Shown here: positions 1 through 9,852 of the stretch, piece after piece
Numbering within the stretch: position 1 is the first letter of the stretch
Layout: every line of letters begins with the position of its first letter
NCBI GenBank assembly: GCA_017541025.1
Contig: JAFXZY010000002.1
Location: 62,001-126,000 of the forward strand
Origin: Bacteroidaceae bacterium
GTDB taxonomy: Bacteria; Bacteroidota; Bacteroidia; Bacteroidales; Bacteroidaceae
Direction of reading: 5' to 3'
DNA: 64,000 nt
The notes under the pieces: model-generated
Seen by the model: only the letters and a program-made list of their open reading frames with translations
What the model was told of the DNA's origin: nothing
The model's database searches: none
Position numbers and translations under genes: made by a program

Positions 1-2027
1 GCACGGCTTTTGCTGATGACCAAGTCGATGAGTTGGTATGGGATGCTATGGGGCTTGATGGCACCAGCAATAACTATGTTGACTTCTCAGGAATTAAGTT
101 CACTTCATCTGCAGTTTATGCCGGCAATGCAAGTACTGGTACTGGAAAGTACATTCAGCTTCGTTCAAAGAATAATAATTCAGGTGTAGTTACCACTTCG
201 TCTGGCGGCAAACTGAAATCAGTAACTATTGCTTATAACGAAGCAACTACTGGCGACAGAACAGTGGACATCTATGGCTCCAATACGCCCTATCAGTCTG
301 CGGCTGATTTGTACGGCGATGCTGCGGGTGAAAAAGTTGGTTCTATTGCCTTGGGAGCTGCAAACATGACCCTTAACGTAGAGGGTGAATATGCGTATGT
401 AGGTCTTCGTTCAAACAGTGGAGCCGTATTCATTGACAAGATTACCATCGTATGGGACGGTGAAGGTGGTGAAACCAAGACGGCAACAGCTATTGAACTG
501 GGTGAATATCTTACTCGCTTTACTCCTGGAAAAGATGGCGATGAGACTAATCTGCCCAATGTCGTCGTTACATCAGGTGATGCTATTGTAGAGGGTGCCG
601 AGGTTAAGTGGAGCCTGAAGATGGGCAACAACTGGATAATGGGCGAAGAGGAACCCAGCATTGGCGACGGCAAGATTTATATTCCTAACCATAGTTGCGG
701 CGACTTGACCCTCACCGCTAAGTATGAAGGCAATGACCAGTATGAGGGCAGCAGCAAGAGCTACACGCTGAAGGTTTATAAGGGGTACATGAGAATTCAG
801 TCTATCCTGGAAGACTTCCCCGAGGTAGGCGGCGATACTTGGGCTGCCAAGGAAGCTGAATGGAACAAGGGCTATCAGGCTTCTTACTGGCAGGTGGATG
901 AGCAATTTTCTCCCAAGACCGCTATTGTTACCTATGCTAACGGTTCCTATACCTATATTAAAGACGACTACGGCAGCCTCTTGCTTTATGGTAGTGGTTT
1001 AGGCTTTAAGAAAGGTGACGAAGTCGCTCTTGACATGGCCCCAAGTATTCCTCCCCATTATTCGGGTGTTTATGGTACCCTGAAGTCTTACAACGGTCTG
1101 CTGGAGTTGGCTGTAAACAAGGATGATGTGGAGTTGTATGTTAAGTCGAGCGACAACCCCGTTGAACCTAAGACCATCACGCTGGATGAACTGAACCAGA
1201 CCAATATGAACGAGTTTGTACGCATTGAGGATGCTGAGTTCGTAGAGGCTAATGGCAAGAACCTGACCTTCAAGGTAGGCGATGAGACGTTGGCCGTTTA
1301 CAACCAGTTCGGTATTAAAGTAGCTGATGACGAAGGCAAGTCTTTATTGGAACCTGGCACCAAGTACAACTTGGAAGGTATGGGCGATGTTTACTGGAAG
1401 AACCAGACGCTTACCAACCAGCTGTACCTCATCAACTTTGAGGAGGCGGTAGAAGAAGTAGCCATCAAGAGCTTCAAGATGACCATTAATTGCGATGGCG
1501 AAGAGTTCACAGAGGAATTCCCCGCATCTGATTGGCAGAATAAAGTCATAGAAGGAAAGACCTCTTCCATTAAGATTAAGCAAATAGTGGTAGAAACTGG
1601 CAAACCCATGAAGTATGTGGGATTCATTGCTACCATGTATAAGACAGAAGATGGCTGGCAGCATGATGAAGAAGCTTGGCACACCACTAATTTAGAGAAA
1701 CGTGACGACGGCACTTGGGCTGTTGATCTGGGCGATGACTATGAGCTGATACCAGACATCGATGGCGGAGATGGTAGTAGCTATCAAGAGACCTTCGAGT
1801 TCTTCATTTACGCAGAGGACGAGGCAGGCACCCCAATACATTACAATAACGGCGGACAGGACAAAAACTATAAGGTAACCTTCACTCCTCGCGAAGACCC
1901 CACTGCTATAGGGAACGTCAACGTTAACGATAACGTCAACACTAAACTTTATAACATGAGCGGTCAGCCTGTAACCCGCACTTACAGAGGTGTAGTAATT
2001 CAGAATGCCCGCAAAGTACTCCGTTAA
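1..2027 (+). CDS. Secreted multidomain protein, 5' partial, with C-terminal sorting-like tail
   Basis: The reading frame is open from base 3 through the left edge, so the TTG at 33 is not a real start and the N-terminus lies outside the window; about 675 residues are visible. The visible part begins with a beta-rich segment of the kind common in Bacteroidales surface proteins, then an Ig-like stretch, then an OB-fold-like segment around nt 1140-1440 (EFVRIEDAEF). The C-terminus is a short N/V-rich linker (GNVNVNDNVN) followed by LYNMSGQPV...GVVIQNARKVLR. That pattern matches the short tails on many Prevotella secreted proteins and resembles type IX sorting domains. I do not recognise an enzymatic domain; a surface or secreted role is inferred from the tail. 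Confidence 0.7.
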   Translation, partial: TAFADDQVDELVWDAMGLDGTSNNYVDFSGIKFTSSAVYAGNASTGTGKYIQLRSKNNNSGVVTTSSGGKLKSVTIAYNEATTGDRTVDIYGSNTPYQSAADLYGDAAGEKVGSIALGAANMTLNVEGEYAYVGLRSNSGAVFIDKITIVWDGEGGETKTATAIELGEYLTRFTPGKDGDETNLPNVVVTSGDAIVEGAEVKWSLKMGNNWIMGEEEPSIGDGKIYIPNHSCGDLTLTAKYEGNDQYEGSSKSYTLKVYKGYMRIQSILEDFPEVGGDTWAAKEAEWNKGYQASYWQVDEQFSPKTAIVTYANGSYTYIKDDYGSLLLYGSGLGFKKGDEVALDMAPSIPPHYSGVYGTLKSYNGLLELAVNKDDVELYVKSSDNPVEPKTITLDELNQTNMNEFVRIEDAEFVEANGKNLTFKVGDETLAVYNQFGIKVADDEGKSLLEPGTKYNLEGMGDVYWKNQTLTNQLYLINFEEAVEEVAIKSFKMTINCDGEEFTEEFPASDWQNKVIEGKTSSIKIKQIVVETGKPMKYVGFIATMYKTEDGWQHDEEAWHTTNLEKRDDGTWAVDLGDDYELIPDIDGGDGSSYQETFEFFIYAEDEAGTPIHYNNGGQDKNYKVTFTPREDPTAIGNVNVNDNVNTKLYNMSGQPVTRTYRGVVIQNARKVLR

Positions 2028-2053
2028 AGCCTAAGGCTGTTTCGACAGATTTG

Positions 2054-2077
2054 ACGAAAACGAAAACGAAAACGAAA
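2054..2077 (+). repeat. Hexanucleotide repeat, 4 x ACGAAA
   Basis: Four exact copies of ACGAAA lie between the stop of the first gene and the terminator hairpin. The last copy runs into the A-tract that forms the base of the terminator stem. Confidence 0.75.
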
Positions 2078-2114
2078 AAATCCCGTGCTTATTTCCATTG
2101 TACGGGATTTTTTT
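2076..2114 (+). terminator. Rho-independent terminator
   Basis: AATCCCGTGC (2079-2088) pairs with GTACGGGATT (2100-2109), a 10-bp stem with one G-U pair and an 11-nt loop, followed by a T-run. The flanking A-tract and T-tract lengthen the stem. It ends the first gene and separates it from the GH127-like gene. Confidence 0.85.
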
Positions 2115-2123
2115 GTACCTTCG
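2092..2123 (+). promoter_or_regulatory. Putative Bacteroidetes promoter for the GH127-like gene
   Basis: The -7 box TACCTTCG (2116-2123) fits TAnnTTTG with one mismatch. A weak -33 match TTTC (2092-2095) sits 20 bp upstream. The site overlaps the terminator of the previous gene. Confidence 0.5.
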
Positions 2124-2154
2124 CACCCGAAATTATCCTAAAAACCAACCGATA

Positions 2155-4173
2155 ATGAAAATTAAGACCGTTTTTCTTGTCTTTTTTATTGCTCTCTCTG
2201 CCTCTGCGCAGACGGCTAAAATGGTAAAGGCCCATAACATCGAGGCCACACAAACCAATTACATTAATAATAAGGCTCCACTGCCTGCAAATCCTTTTCT
2301 GAAGCTTCCAGTAAATGCTATCACTCCACGCGGTTGGGTGGGCGAGATGCTGCAACGACAGAAGAACGGCCTGAGTGGTAACTTAGGTGAAATCAGCGAC
2401 TGGCTGGACAAGAAAGGCAATGCCTGGCTTGAGAGTGGTGGTTCGCATGGTTGGGAGGAGGTTCCCTACTGGCTGCGCGGCTACAGCAATCTGGCTTATA
2501 TCTTAGGCGATAAGGCCATGCTGGACGAGACAAAGTTCTGGGTAGAGGCTATCATCAAGAGTGCTCAGCCCGACGGTTATTTCGGTCCTGTGAATGAGGA
2601 TAAGAACGGACGCCGTGAGCTCTGGGCAAATATGCTTGCCTTGCAGATTTTGCAAGATTACTACGACTATAGCGGTGATGAGCGCGTGCTCCAGGTAATG
2701 AAGGGTTACTTTCAGTGGGAAATGCAATACCCCAAGGAAAAGTTCCTGCGTGACTACTGGGAGAACAGCCGAGGCGGTGACAACCTGCTGTCCGTCATCT
2801 GGCTTTATAACCGCACGGGTGAAAGCTGGCTGCTGGACCTTTGCCATAAGATTCACCAATGTACTGCTAACTGGATGCAGGAGAGCGGTCTGCCTAACTG
2901 GCATAATGTGAATGTTGCCGAGTGCTTCCGCGAACCCGCCGAATACTTCCTTGTAAGCAGAGACCCTGCTGCCCTCAAGGCTACCTATAATGATTACAGC
3001 CTCATCCGTCGCATTTACGGTCAGGTGCCTGGTGGGATGTTCGGAAGTGATGAGAACTGCCGTCATGGCTACATCGACCCCCGACAAGGTACAGAAACCT
3101 GTGGCTTTGTGGAGCAGATGCTTAGCGATGAGATTCTGATGGCGCTGACGGGCGACCTGCTGTGGATGGAGAATCTGGAGGATGTGGCCTTTAACAGCTA
3201 TCCTGCTGCTCTGACAGAAGACATGCGTGCCCTGCGTTATCTGACCTGCCCCAATCAGGTGCAGGCCGACTCGAACAACCACAATCCGGGTGTGGACAAC
3301 AGCGGCCCCTTCTTCTGTATGAATCCTTTCAGCAGTCGTTGTTGCCAGCATAACCATGCGATGGGTTGGCCATACTACAGCCAGAACTTGGTATTGGCAA
3401 GTGCCGATGGCGGAGCAGCCTGCCTGATCTATGCCGACTGCAAGGCTACACTGAAAGTGGCTGACGGTCAGACCGTAACCATCGATGAGCAGACGAACTA
3501 TCCCTTCAGCGAGGACATCCTGCTTACCATCGGTGGCCTGAAGAAGAACCAGACGGTCAACTTCCCTCTATACTTACGTATTCCCACTTGGACAAAGGGA
3601 GTCCACGTAACCGTGAACGGCAAGACTGTAGATTGTCAGGTAAGGAGTGGTTTGTTGCAAATTAGGAACGAATGGAAAAACGGTGACGAGGTGAAGCTAT
3701 TCTTCCCCATGCGCCTTACCAAACGTGTGTGGGCGCTGAACAAGAACAGCGTGAGCGTGAACTACGGCCCCATCACCATGAGCTTACAGATTAAAGAAAG
3801 GTATGAGCAGAAGGACAGCCGCAAGACGGCCATCGGCGACTCGCATTGGCAGGAAGGTGCTGATGCCAGCAAGTGGCCGACTTTTGAGATATATGCCGAC
3901 AGCCCTTGGAACTATGCTTTGGTGGAGAACCTGCACAGTATGAAAGTAGAGAAGCGGGCTTGGCCAGAGAACAACTATCCCTTTAACCACGAGAACGCCC
4001 CCATCCGCATAAAAGCCCGTGGTGCCCGTGTGGAAGGTTGGGGGCAGGATGTTACCGGTCTTTGCCAGATTCTGTCTGATGCCAGCGCCAAACGAGGTAA
4101 GGTGGAAGATATAACGCTCATTCCTATGGGAGCAGCAAGGCTGAGAATATCGGCGTTTCCGCCAATAAAATAG
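2155..4173 (+). CDS. GH127-like glycoside hydrolase (beta-L-arabinofuranosidase family, DUF1680)
   Basis: 672 residues. I chose the ATG at 2155 because it gives a clean signal peptide (MKIKTVFLVFFIALSASAQ); the upstream TTG extension does not. GH127 enzymes use a Zn-binding Glu and three Cys; here ETC gives E314 and C316, and RCCQHN gives C396 and C397, so the metal/nucleophile set looks intact. It probably removes beta-L-arabinofuranose or a related sugar from glycans in the periplasm or outside the cell, but specificity cannot be read from sequence. A close paralogue, frameshifted, lies at 7686-9741. The stop codon abuts a GC-rich hairpin repeat. Confidence 0.87.
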   Translation: MKIKTVFLVFFIALSASAQTAKMVKAHNIEATQTNYINNKAPLPANPFLKLPVNAITPRGWVGEMLQRQKNGLSGNLGEISDWLDKKGNAWLESGGSHGWEEVPYWLRGYSNLAYILGDKAMLDETKFWVEAIIKSAQPDGYFGPVNEDKNGRRELWANMLALQILQDYYDYSGDERVLQVMKGYFQWEMQYPKEKFLRDYWENSRGGDNLLSVIWLYNRTGESWLLDLCHKIHQCTANWMQESGLPNWHNVNVAECFREPAEYFLVSRDPAALKATYNDYSLIRRIYGQVPGGMFGSDENCRHGYIDPRQGTETCGFVEQMLSDEILMALTGDLLWMENLEDVAFNSYPAALTEDMRALRYLTCPNQVQADSNNHNPGVDNSGPFFCMNPFSSRCCQHNHAMGWPYYSQNLVLASADGGAACLIYADCKATLKVADGQTVTIDEQTNYPFSEDILLTIGGLKKNQTVNFPLYLRIPTWTKGVHVTVNGKTVDCQVRSGLLQIRNEWKNGDEVKLFFPMRLTKRVWALNKNSVSVNYGPITMSLQIKERYEQKDSRKTAIGDSHWQEGADASKWPTFEIYADSPWNYALVENLHSMKVEKRAWPENNYPFNHENAPIRIKARGARVEGWGQDVTGLCQILSDASAKRGKVEDITLIPMGAARLRISAFPPIK

Positions 4174-4209
4174 GGCCCCTCTCCCTAATCCTCCCCCAAA
4201 TGGGAGGGC
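4174..4209 (+). repeat. GC-rich hairpin repeat R1 (plus orientation)
   Basis: Starts at the base after the GH127 stop codon. It has the family layout: a C/T-rich arm (GGCCCCTCTCC) followed by a hairpin, CCTCCCCC pairing with GGGAGGG. Sense orientation relative to the upstream gene. Confidence 0.7.
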
Positions 4210-4246
4210 TATATATTCAGAATAATCAGAAAACCAATAAATTAAT

Positions 4247-6856
4247 ATGAGAAAGAAAATCTTATCCGCATTCCTGTTTGTTGCCACGATGGCTTGCGCA
4301 CAGACAGCAGAGTTTTTCAAACCTTATGCCAGCACAGACCTGCGTCTGCCTTCTGTACCTCTGGTAGTTAATGACCCCTATTTCTCCATCTGGTCGCCCT
4401 ATGATAAGCTGACCGATGGAACCACCCGTCACTGGACCAACGACGAGAAGCCCATCCTGGGTCTTCTGCGTGTTGACGGCAAGGCTTACCGTTTCATGGG
4501 TGCTGAGCAGAACTATGTACTCTCTTCTATCGCTCCTATGTCCGATGAAGAGCGTTGGGAAGGAAAGGTTTCCTACCAGAAGCCTGCCGACGGTTGGCAG
4601 AAGGAGAACTTCAACGATGCCAATTGGAGTACTGAGAAGGCTGCCTGGGGAACAGAAGGCGAGAACATCAGCAACCGTCGTTTTGGCCGTCAGGGTTCGG
4701 ATATCTACATTCGTCGCGAGGTGGAACTGACCGCTCAGCAACTACAGGAGGACCTGTACGTGAAATATTCCCACGACGATGTGTTTGAACTCTACATCAA
4801 TGGTACCAAAGTGGCCGATACAGGCGAGACCTGGGTGAACGGCGTGGTGCTGCATCTGGACGGCGACCTGAAGAACCTCCTTCATGCCGGCAAGAACATC
4901 ATCTCTGCCCACTGCCACAACACCACAGGCGGTGCCTACGTCGATTTCGGTCTGTTCAAGAACATCAGGCCCAGAGGTGCTGAAATCCAGGTGGCTGAGC
5001 AGAAGAGTGTAGATGTGTTGGCAACCAACACTTATTATACATTTGCCTGCGGACCCGTTGAGTTGGATGTAGTCTTCACCGCTCCTATGCTGATTGACGA
5101 CTATGACCTTATCTCTATGCCCATTAACTACATTTCTTATCAGGTGCGCTCTACCGATGGCAAGAAGCACGATGTACAGGTGTACATCAGCGCTAATCCT
5201 TTGCAGGCTGTGAACAAGGATACACAACCCACCATTACGACTATGGGTAACGAGAAGGGAGTCCGCTATGTCCGTACCGGTACTGTCGAGCAGCCCATCC
5301 TGGCTAAGTCGGGCGACGGCATCTGCATCGACTGGGGTTACTTCTACATTCCTGCTATCAACGGCCAGGTGATGATGGGTGACGCCTCAGAAGTTCAGGA
5401 CAACTTTGTGGAGACTGGTCGCACCTTCCGTCAGGGGCAGCGCGGTCAAGGTGGCCCTCGTTCTCAGATGGGTCAGCGCGGTGGCTTTGGTCAGTGGAAC
5501 CGTGGCATCATTGCCCGCAAGCCTGCCGAGATGCCAGTTTTGGCTTATACCCACGACTTTGGTTCTGTAGAGACTGCCAGCAGCTTCATGATGATGGGCT
5601 ATGATGAAATCGAGGATATCGAGTACTTCTACAACCGCTACAAGGCATACTGGGCTCATGGTGGCAGTGTGACCATCTTTGATGCCTTCAAGAATATGCA
5701 GAACGGTTATGCCAGCATTATGCAGCGCTGCCGTGCTTTCGATAAGATGATTTATGATGACGGTTACAAGTCGGGCGGTCAGGAGTATGCCGAGATCCTC
5801 TCTGGCTCATACCGTCACGTAATGGCAGCTCACAAGCTGTTCCAGGACAAGGACGGTAACCTCTTGTGGTTCTCTAAGGAGAATAACTCTAATGGTTGCG
5901 TGAACACCGTCGACCTTACTTATCCTGAGGCTCCCTTAGTACTCTGCTACAATCCCAACCTGCAGAAGGCTATGATGACCTCTATCTTCGACTATAGCAA
6001 GAGCGGCCGTTGGACAAAACCCTTTGCCGCTCACGACCTGGGTCAGTATCCTTTAGCCAACAAACAGGTATATGGTGGCGATATGCCCCTCGAGGAGTCT
6101 GGTAACATGCTTACCTTGGCAGCCGAGATTTGTAAACTGGACGGCAATACGGCTTACGCAGATCCTTACTGGGATATGATGACCATCTGGGTTGACTATC
6201 TGGTGGAGAACGGCTTGCATCCTGCTAACCAACTTTGTACCGATGACTTTGCCGGCCACTGGGCAGGTAACTGTAACTTGGCTCTGAAGGCCATCATGGG
6301 TATTGCCGGTTATGCCGAAATGGCCAAGATGAAGGGTCTGGAGGATGTTTACCAGAAGTACAACGCCAAGGCTAAGGAGATGGCCGCCGCTTGGGAAAAG
6401 GAGACCAAGGTAGGTGACCACTACGAGTTGGCATACGGTGCCGGCAAGGACACTTGGAGTCAGAAATATAATATGGTATGGGACAAACTGTGGAATACAG
6501 GCATCATCCCTAACGATGCCATGCAGACAGAAATCAAGTACTACCTGACCAAGCAGAATAAGTACGGCCTTCCCCTGGATTGCCGAAAGGATTACACCAA
6601 GAGCGACTGGATTATGTGGACCGCTGCTATGGCTCCCGATGCCGACACATTCAAGAAGTTTGTCAGCCCCGTCTATAAATATATCAACGAGACCCAGAGT
6701 CGTGTGCCCATCTCTGACTGGAGCGACACTAAAACTGGTAATATGGTTGGCTTCAAGGCCCGCTCAGTAATTGGCGGCTACTGGTTCCGCGTTCTTATGG
6801 ATAAGGTAAACCCTGCTCCTGAGGCACCTGCTAAGGCCAAGAAAATAAAGAAATAA
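4247..6856 (+). CDS. Glutaminase-like protein (DUF4964/DUF5127/DUF4965/DUF1793 architecture) with an inserted beta-sandwich
   Basis: 869 residues with signal peptide MRKKILSAFLFVATMACA. The N-terminal part (RLPSVPLVVNDPYFSIWSPYDKLTDG) and the alpha-barrel C-terminal half (DFAGHWAGNCNLALKAIMG, SDWIMWTAAMAPD) match the GtaA-like glutaminase architecture that is widespread in Bacteroidales. The true substrate of the bacterial members is not established, so glutaminase is a family name only. Residues 104-245 form a galactose-binding-like beta-sandwich inserted in the N-terminal domain. A Gly/Arg/Gln-rich patch lies near residues 393-420. The C-terminus KVNPAPEAPAKAKKIKK recurs as a remnant at 9804-9851. 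It follows the GH127-like gene closely and is probably co-transcribed with it. Confidence 0.85.
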   Translation: MRKKILSAFLFVATMACAQTAEFFKPYASTDLRLPSVPLVVNDPYFSIWSPYDKLTDGTTRHWTNDEKPILGLLRVDGKAYRFMGAEQNYVLSSIAPMSDEERWEGKVSYQKPADGWQKENFNDANWSTEKAAWGTEGENISNRRFGRQGSDIYIRREVELTAQQLQEDLYVKYSHDDVFELYINGTKVADTGETWVNGVVLHLDGDLKNLLHAGKNIISAHCHNTTGGAYVDFGLFKNIRPRGAEIQVAEQKSVDVLATNTYYTFACGPVELDVVFTAPMLIDDYDLISMPINYISYQVRSTDGKKHDVQVYISANPLQAVNKDTQPTITTMGNEKGVRYVRTGTVEQPILAKSGDGICIDWGYFYIPAINGQVMMGDASEVQDNFVETGRTFRQGQRGQGGPRSQMGQRGGFGQWNRGIIARKPAEMPVLAYTHDFGSVETASSFMMMGYDEIEDIEYFYNRYKAYWAHGGSVTIFDAFKNMQNGYASIMQRCRAFDKMIYDDGYKSGGQEYAEILSGSYRHVMAAHKLFQDKDGNLLWFSKENNSNGCVNTVDLTYPEAPLVLCYNPNLQKAMMTSIFDYSKSGRWTKPFAAHDLGQYPLANKQVYGGDMPLEESGNMLTLAAEICKLDGNTAYADPYWDMMTIWVDYLVENGLHPANQLCTDDFAGHWAGNCNLALKAIMGIAGYAEMAKMKGLEDVYQKYNAKAKEMAAAWEKETKVGDHYELAYGAGKDTWSQKYNMVWDKLWNTGIIPNDAMQTEIKYYLTKQNKYGLPLDCRKDYTKSDWIMWTAAMAPDADTFKKFVSPVYKYINETQSRVPISDWSDTKTGNMVGFKARSVIGGYWFRVLMDKVNPAPEAPAKAKKIKK

Positions 6857-6876
6857 GGACACCTGACCTCTATAAC

Positions 6877-6914
6877 AGATTCCCTCTTTAGAAATAGAAG
6901 AGGGAATCTTCTTT
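6877..6914 (+). terminator. Rho-independent terminator
   Basis: AGATTCCCTCTT (6877-6888) pairs perfectly with AAGAGGGAATCT (6898-6909); a TTCTTTT tail follows. It closes the GH127-like/DUF4965-type transcription unit. Confidence 0.85.
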
Positions 6915-6956
6915 TGAATACCGATATCCATAATCAGAACTAATATATTTATTTTT

Positions 6957-7670
6957 ATGTCTTTGAAACATAAATGGCTGTTGCCTTTGTTTCTCGTCAT
7001 CACTACATCCAAGGCTGCCGAACAGGTTACAGAGTACATCCTGGACACCGTGGATAGTGGAGAGGGTTCTTGGCCCTGCCTCTTCTACGAACTGAATTAT
7101 AATTCGGACATTTCCCAGGCAGAAAAGGCCAAGTGGTATGCCCTTGACGAGGACGAGAGCTACTGGCGAGAAGGCCTCGGTCCTTTTAGTATCGATGCGA
7201 ACAAGTTCCTCGTTACCCAATGGCAGAGTACTGTTCACCCCATCCTCATTCGCCGGCACTTCACGTTAACGGCCGAGGATATGGCAAAGATACAGATTGG
7301 TGTTGTAACGTTTACATATAGCTACGACGAGAACCCCAAGTTCTGGCTGAACGGAAAACAACTTGTTTCTGCCTCTGGGTGGAACGATAACAACTATGCC
7401 ACCCTCCTTTTTAACAGCACCCGAAAGAAATACTTCGTCGAAGGTGACAACGTATTATGTGTCTCGTTGCAACAAGGGGGTGGAGGCGGACATATCGATT
7501 ATGGCCTGAGCGTAAGGTATAACCCCATGCACGATGGCCTCTCCGCTCCTGATTCAGACTCAGAAGACAATGCAGAAACCTATAACCTGATAGGTCAGCG
7601 GATATCCTATCCTGCTGGTTATCGAGGCATTATCATTACCAAAGGAAAAAAGATTATTCAGAAATATTGA
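6957..7670 (+). CDS. Small secreted galactose-binding-like beta-sandwich protein with sorting-like tail
   Basis: 237 residues. The N-terminus looks like a signal peptide (MSLKHKWLLPLFLVITTSKAA). Residues 96-187 resemble the insert of the neighbouring DUF4965-type protein: IRRHFTLTAEDM versus IRREVELTAQQL, YSYDENPKFWLNGKQL versus YSHDDVFELYINGTKV, and GGHIDYGLS versus GAYVDFGLF. The C-terminus (YNLIGQRISYPAGYRG...KKIIQ) is the same kind of tail as on the first gene, suggesting T9SS-type export. No catalytic residues are evident; it may bind carbohydrate. It sits between a complete GH127/DUF4965 pair and a decayed one, so it may have arisen from a duplicated DUF4965-type gene. Function unknown. 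Confidence 0.75.
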   Translation: MSLKHKWLLPLFLVITTSKAAEQVTEYILDTVDSGEGSWPCLFYELNYNSDISQAEKAKWYALDEDESYWREGLGPFSIDANKFLVTQWQSTVHPILIRRHFTLTAEDMAKIQIGVVTFTYSYDENPKFWLNGKQLVSASGWNDNNYATLLFNSTRKKYFVEGDNVLCVSLQQGGGGGHIDYGLSVRYNPMHDGLSAPDSDSEDNAETYNLIGQRISYPAGYRGIIITKGKKIIQKY

Positions 7671-7685
7671 TAGCATTTTTAACCT

Positions 7686-9741
7686 ATGAAAAAAATCCAA
7701 ACAACATTATTGACAGTTCTTTTCCTGATAGCTCCTGCCGTTATCAGGGCAAATAATACCGTTACTATAGTAGATGTACCCAATCGAGAGGCAACCAATG
7801 TCAACTATACGAACTTCCGTGCTCCCCTGCAGCAGGCTCCATTGCTGAAGCTGCCCGTTGGAATGGTACAGCCAAGGGGCTGGCTACGTAAATATCTGGA
7901 GTTGCAGCGCGACGGACTAAACGGACAACTGGGCACTGTTAGTGCCTGGCTCGATAAGAATAATAACCAGTGGCTCTCTAACCAAGGCGATCACGGATGG
8001 GAGGAAGTACCCTATTGGATAAGAGGCTATAGCAGTCTGGCCTACATCCTGAATGATGAGGCCATGAAGAAAGAAGTAGAGATATGGATTCAGGCAGTTC
8101 TGAACAACCAGACCTCCAACGGCCGCCTCGGTCCTGACGGGTATGATGGCGACAGTCCTGATATCTGGGCCAAGATGCCCATGCTGTGGGCGCTGCAGAC
8201 CTACTACGAGGCTACCGGCTCGCAGCGTGTGCTGACAGCCATGAACCGCTACTTCAAGTGGGAAATGTCCATCCCTGACAATAAATTCCTGAAGGGACTC
8301 TGGCAGGAGAAGCGCGGCGGAGACAACTTGTGGAGCGTGCTGTGGCTCTACAACCGGAACGGCGACAAGACCATCCTTCCGCTGATAGACAAGCTGCACA
8401 ACGCTACCTCCGACTGGACCATGAAGGGTGACCTTCCTAACTATCATGGCGTAAATGTTGCACAGGGCTTCCGCGAACCCGCAACCTATTATATATATAC
8501 GGGCGACAAGGAGATGTTGCAAGCAACCTACAATGCGCACAACGAGATGCGCCGTCGTTACGGGCAAATGCCTGGCGGTATGTACGCAGCCGACGAGAAT
8601 GCCCGTGCCGGTTACTATGACCCGCGAAACGGTGCCGAGACATGTGCTTTGGTAGAGCAGATGGCAAGTGATGAGATACTTATGGGCATCACCGGCGATG
8701 TTTTCTGGGCCGACCACTGCGAGAATGTCGCCTTCAATTCATTCCCTGCAGCCCTCACTCCCGATATGCGGGCTTTGCGTTATATCACTTCAGCTAATAT
8801 GGCTATCAGCGACGAGAAGAATCACGCCCCCAGCATCGACAACAGCCTGCGTGGTATGCTCTCCATGAGCCCCTTCAGCTCTCGTTGCTGCCAGCACAAT
8901 CACGGCATGGGATGGCCATATTTTACCGAGCATCTGGTAATGGCAACAGCCGACAACGGACTTGCCACTATGCTCTATGCTGCCAACGAGACAACGGCTA
9001 TGGTAGCAGACAGTGTATCTCTGAGGATGGAGGAGATTACCCATTATCCGTTCGATGAGACCATCACTTTGGTCCTTCACCCCGAACGTGATGTGGAATT
9101 CCCTCTTTACCTGCGTATTCCCGCATGGGCAAAAGGAGCCGAGGTGAGTGTCAATGGCGAGAATCTGCCGACAGAAGGAGATGCTACAGGGCGTTATATT
9201 CGTATCTCACGTCAATGGAAAGAAAGTGATACTGTTTTACTCCGATTGCCCATGAGCCTGTGTTCTACGGTATGGCAGCAGAACAAATCCAGCGTCAGTG
9301 TTGACTATGGCCCTCTGACCCTCTCCCTGAAGATTGATGAGGAATTCGAGGCTCATGACAGTCGTGACAAGGAGTTTGTTCAGGATGATTCTCATTGGCA
9401 GGAGGGTGTGGATGCTTCACTCCTGGCCTTGTTATGTACTGCGTGCCAAGAGCGATTGGAACTACGGGCTGGTAGTTGATGAGCTGAACTTGCCTGTAAA
9501 TTTCAGCGTAATACGCAAGCCCTATCCCGAGAACGAACAGCCCTTCACGCTCGAGAACGTACCTCTTGAGTTTACTGCTGTCGGAAGGCAGATACCCTCG
9601 TGGGGCTTCGATTCAACGGGCATGACCGATTTTCTTCCTACCAAATATGCGGCCCGTGCAACAGAGACAACGCCCATCATCCTTGTGCCAATGGGTGCAG
9701 CCCGGCTTCGTATTTCGGCTTTCCCCAGAGAGAAAGAGTAG
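7686..9741 (+). pseudogene. GH127-like glycoside hydrolase, second copy, broken by a +1 frameshift
   Basis: The first frame runs 7686-9479 (597 residues, signal peptide MKKIQTTLLTVLFLIAPAVIRA). At about 9423 one extra C in CTCC shifts the frame: skipping it reads DASL-WPCYVLRAKSDWNYGL, which lines up with DASKWPTFEIYADSPWNYAL of the intact paralogue at 2155, and continues to the stop at 9741. The restored protein would be 684 residues. Zn-site residues E318, C320, C401 and C402 are intact, so the protein looked functional until this change. It could be a recent pseudogene or a sequencing error. As written, the product loses about 105 C-terminal residues and gains an 18-residue out-of-frame tail. 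Confidence 0.85.
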
Positions 9742-9803
9742 GTTCCTTGTGGAACGGTAAGAACATAGAATTGCTTACACGCTGTATTATTTTTCTTTCA
9801 GCA

Positions 9804-9851
9804 AAGGTAAATCCTGCTCCCGAAGTACCCGCTAAGGGGAAGAAACGGTAG
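9804..9851 (+). pseudogene. C-terminal remnant of a second DUF4965-type gene
   Basis: The last 15 codons (KVNPAPEVPAKGKKR, then stop) match the end of the gene at 4247-6856 (KVNPAPEAPAKAKKIKK). Over 40 aligned bases (6805-6844 against 9806-9845) 33 are identical, and five of the seven differences fall at third codon positions or keep a similar residue. Everything upstream of this tail is gone. It occupies the same position relative to the second GH127-like copy as the full gene does relative to the first. Confidence 0.7.
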
Positions 9852-9852
9852 G

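Noticed and set aside
33-35. TTG as start of the first gene
   Set aside because: The same frame is open upstream to the window edge and no signal peptide follows the TTG, so the gene is simply cut by the window.
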